Positions 62,157 through 64,000 of a stretch of DNA of 64,000 nucleotides are shown in pieces. The position numbers were made by a program, and so were the translations under genes. Source of the DNA: Nocardioides luteus (GTDB lineage: Bacteria; Actinomycetota; Actinomycetes; Propionibacteriales; Nocardioidaceae); the NCBI RefSeq assembly GCF_015752315.1, contig NZ_JADOVJ010000001.1:2162501-2226500 (forward strand), given 5' to 3'. Under the pieces are notes generated by a model, which was given only the letters and a program-made list of their open reading frames with translations, was not told where the DNA came from and searched no databases. Numbering within the stretch: position 1 is the stretch's first letter; each line of letters opens with the position of its first letter.

Positions 62157-62534
62157 GTGGAATTCCTTCCTTTCATCGTCATCATCGTCCTGTTCTACTT
62201 CCTGTTGATCAGGCCGCAGCAGAAGCGTGCGAAGGAGGCTCGAGAGCTCCAGCTCAACCTCCAGCCGGGTGACCGGGTGATGCTGACCGCCGGGCTCTTC
62301 GGCACCGTGACCGAGGTCGAGGAGACCACCACCAACATCAAGGTCGAGATCGCCGACGGCGTCGTCATCCAGGTCGTGCGCCAGGCGGTGGCCCAGAAGG
62401 TCACCGAGGCGCCCGCCGAGGACTCCGACGAGTCCGACGACGAGTCCGGCGAGAAGACCGAGGTCGAGGCTACGGCCGACGAGACCTCTGCCGATGCCGA
62501 GAACGTCATCGTGGACCTCGACAAGAAGGACTGA
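62157..62534 (+). CDS. yajC: Preprotein translocase subunit YajC
   Basis: A 125-residue accessory protein of the SecDF complex. One membrane helix is at 2-19 (FIVIIVLFYFLLIRPQQ), followed by the conserved QPGDRVMLTAGLFGTV segment and an acidic tail of about 45 residues. GTG 62157 is the start. secD follows 8 bp after the stop. Confidence 0.95.
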   Translation: MEFLPFIVIIVLFYFLLIRPQQKRAKEARELQLNLQPGDRVMLTAGLFGTVTEVEETTTNIKVEIADGVVIQVVRQAVAQKVTEAPAEDSDESDDESGEKTEVEATADETSADAENVIVDLDKKD

Positions 62535-62542
62535 CCGAACTC

Positions 62543-64000
62543 ATGGCACGCAAGACCGCGCGCCCAGGGCGGACACTCGCACTGCTCTTCCTGGCGATCG
62601 CGATCATGTTCGGCGGCATCGCGTTCGCCGGCACCTGGAAGCCCGAGCTGGGCCTCGACCTCCGTGGCGGCACCGAGATCTCGATGACCGCCGAGAACTC
62701 CGAGGGCGGCTCCGTCCCGAAGGAGAGCCTCGACGAGGCGAAGGCGATCATCGACCAGCGGGTCAACGGCTCCGGCATCACCGGCGGCCGGGTGACCACC
62801 GAGGGCAACGACGTCATCAAGGTCTCGATCCCCGGCACCGGCAAGGTGCAGCAGGAGACCGCCGAGCGTGTTCGCCAGACCGCGAAGCTCCGCTTCCGCC
62901 TGGTCGCCTGCAGCCCGCAGAAGCAGTGCGGCGCGGGCGCCGACGCCGGCGGCTCGATGATCGAGGACCCGTCGACCGGCACCGTTCCGGGCACCTCCCC
63001 GCGGGCGCCGTTCGGCGGCGAGACCGCCAGCCCCACCGAGACCGCGAGCGCCTCCGACAAGGCCTCGAACAAGGCCTCCGAGAAGCCGTCCGCGGGCGCC
63101 AGCCCGTCGGCCTCGGCGAGCGCCAAGCCCGAAAAGCAGAACGACAACGCGGTCGTCAAGGTCGACGACGCGGTCGACTTCATGCGCAACGTGCCGCAGG
63201 AGTGGGCGACCGCCTACAACTCCTTCAGCTGCCCCGCCCCGGGTGCCGAGCCGGCCGAGGACATCCCCGGCAAGCCGCTGCTGACCTGCGACAACGACGG
63301 CGTTCCCTACCTGCTGACCCCGGCGGTCATCGAGGGCACCGAGATCGACGAGGCCTCCTACGGCATCCCGCAGCAGCAGGCCAACTACGTCGTGACGCTC
63401 GACTTCAAGTCCAAGGGCAACAAGGTCTTCGCCGACACCACCGGCGCGATCGCCGGCACCGGCGAGCAGTTCGCGATCGTCCTGGACGCCAAGGTCATTT
63501 CCGCCCCGACCGCCGAGTCGCGGATCAGCGGCGGCGCCCAGATCAGCGGAGACTTCACCCAGGAGACCGCCGCGTCGCTGGCCAACAACCTGAAGTACGG
63601 CTCGCTGCCGCTCGACTTCCCCGACGACGGCATCCAGACCCGGGTGATCGGCCCGAGCCTGGCCGGCAACCAGCTCACCGCCGGACTCTGGGCCGGTCTG
63701 ATCGGCCTGATCCTCGTGGTGATCTTCTCGGTCCTCTACTACCGCGCGATGAGCATCGTGGTGATCGGGTCGCTGATCGTGGCGGGTGCCGGGACGTACG
63801 GGATGATCCTGCTGCTCAGCGAGACCGCCGGCGTCACCCTGGACCTTCCGGGTGTGGCCGGTCTGATCGTCGGTATCGGCATCACCGCCGACTCCTTCAT
63901 CATCCTCTACGAGAGGATGCGTGACGACATGCGTGAGGGCCGCTCGATGCGGGTGGCCGTCGACACCGCCTGGGTCCGGGCCCGCAACACCTGTCTGGCC
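62543..64000 (+). CDS. secD: Protein translocase subunit SecD, 3' end outside window
   Basis: The first 486 residues; the frame runs open to the window edge. One helix lies at 13-30, then the SecD motif GLDLRGG (37-43), the large extracytoplasmic P1 region, and the start of the membrane bundle (from about 378; GVAGLIVGIGITADSFIILYER near 430-451). SecD uses the proton gradient to complete export through SecYEG. The extracytoplasmic part holds a low-complexity insert (about 133-200) rich in Ser, Ala, Lys and Pro that E. coli SecD lacks. ATG 62543 has GAAGGA upstream. Confidence 0.96.
   Translation, partial: MARKTARPGRTLALLFLAIAIMFGGIAFAGTWKPELGLDLRGGTEISMTAENSEGGSVPKESLDEAKAIIDQRVNGSGITGGRVTTEGNDVIKVSIPGTGKVQQETAERVRQTAKLRFRLVACSPQKQCGAGADAGGSMIEDPSTGTVPGTSPRAPFGGETASPTETASASDKASNKASEKPSAGASPSASASAKPEKQNDNAVVKVDDAVDFMRNVPQEWATAYNSFSCPAPGAEPAEDIPGKPLLTCDNDGVPYLLTPAVIEGTEIDEASYGIPQQQANYVVTLDFKSKGNKVFADTTGAIAGTGEQFAIVLDAKVISAPTAESRISGGAQISGDFTQETAASLANNLKYGSLPLDFPDDGIQTRVIGPSLAGNQLTAGLWAGLIGLILVVIFSVLYYRAMSIVVIGSLIVAGAGTYGMILLLSETAGVTLDLPGVAGLIVGIGITADSFIILYERMRDDMREGRSMRVAVDTAWVRARNTCLA

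Noticed and set aside
62494..63924. 476-residue plus-strand open frame
   Set aside because: It is a frame-shifted shadow of secD, which is open to the window edge.
1..64000. tRNA, rRNA, CRISPR arrays, transposases, integrases or attachment sites
   Set aside because: None was seen by reading. The inserted blocks carry no mobility genes, so horizontal transfer is suggested only by broken synteny.

Overview
The window is 64 kb of very GC-rich, gene-dense bacterial chromosome. It uses GTG and TTG starts freely, has many 4-bp ATGA/GTGA overlaps, and many genes seem to be transcribed without a leader from a TAnnnT -10 box. Gene families and order (thrS, HIT/Ap4A-type protein, pgsA-type CDP-alcohol phosphotransferase, pdxS-pdxT, yebC, ruvCAB, yajC-secD; a LexA-like box before ruvC; a fused ferredoxin/FprB reductase) point to an actinobacterium. 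A Nocardioides-like member of the Propionibacteriales is the best guess, but the genus is inferred. No rRNA, tRNA, CRISPR array, transposase or phage gene was seen.

Layout. 1-5.4 kb: amine catabolism (copper amine oxidase cut by the window edge, two APC permeases, an IclR regulator). 5.4-11.5 kb: single metabolic and transport genes (CDF metal exporter, PEP-mutase-like lyase, MOSC protein, alpha/beta hydrolase, lipid kinase, SMP-30 lactonase, LysE exporter). 11.5-15.7 kb: a leftward histidine kinase, response regulator and ABC-2 exporter. 15.8-19.4 kb: DEAD-box helicase, medium-chain dehydrogenase, membrane protein. 19.6-31.7 kb: thrS, then an AurF-like diiron oxygenase, a ferredoxin-FprB fusion, a TetR regulator, a secreted zinc protease and a second two-component/ABC module, ending in the HIT gene. 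31.8-39.1 kb: two divergent operons carrying a GntP permease, KDPG aldolase, D-aminoacylase-type amidohydrolase, fold-III PLP enzyme, KDG-type kinase, IclR regulator and RidA. 39.1-41.3 kb: membrane acyltransferase with an SGNH domain. 41.5-55.3 kb: a complete xylose and xylo-oligosaccharide block (xylFGH-type importer, LacI regulator, oligosaccharide ABC importer, GH3 glycosidase, ROK repressor, xylA, xylB). 55.3-64 kb: conserved core (pgsA-type gene, inositol-monophosphatase-type gene, pdxST, yebC, ruvCAB, yajC, start of secD).

How it fits together. The core neighbourhood that in Mycobacterium runs thrS-HIT-pgsA without a break is opened twice here, by about 9.5 kb between thrS and HIT and by about 24 kb of sugar-acid and xylose genes between HIT and pgsA. 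The pimA and acyltransferase genes that usually follow pgsA are absent. The 24-kb block ends at a cluster of seven short repeat units beside pgsA. The most interesting unit is the 31.8-39.1 kb pair of operons. All its enzymes fit one route: import of an N-acylated 2-amino-sugar acid such as N-acetyl-D-glucosaminate, deacetylation, PLP-dependent deamination to 2-keto-3-deoxygluconate, phosphorylation, and aldol cleavage to pyruvate and glyceraldehyde-3-phosphate, with RidA removing the enamine intermediate. This is an inference from gene content. Together with the neighbouring xylan genes it suggests a soil or litter polysaccharide degrader.
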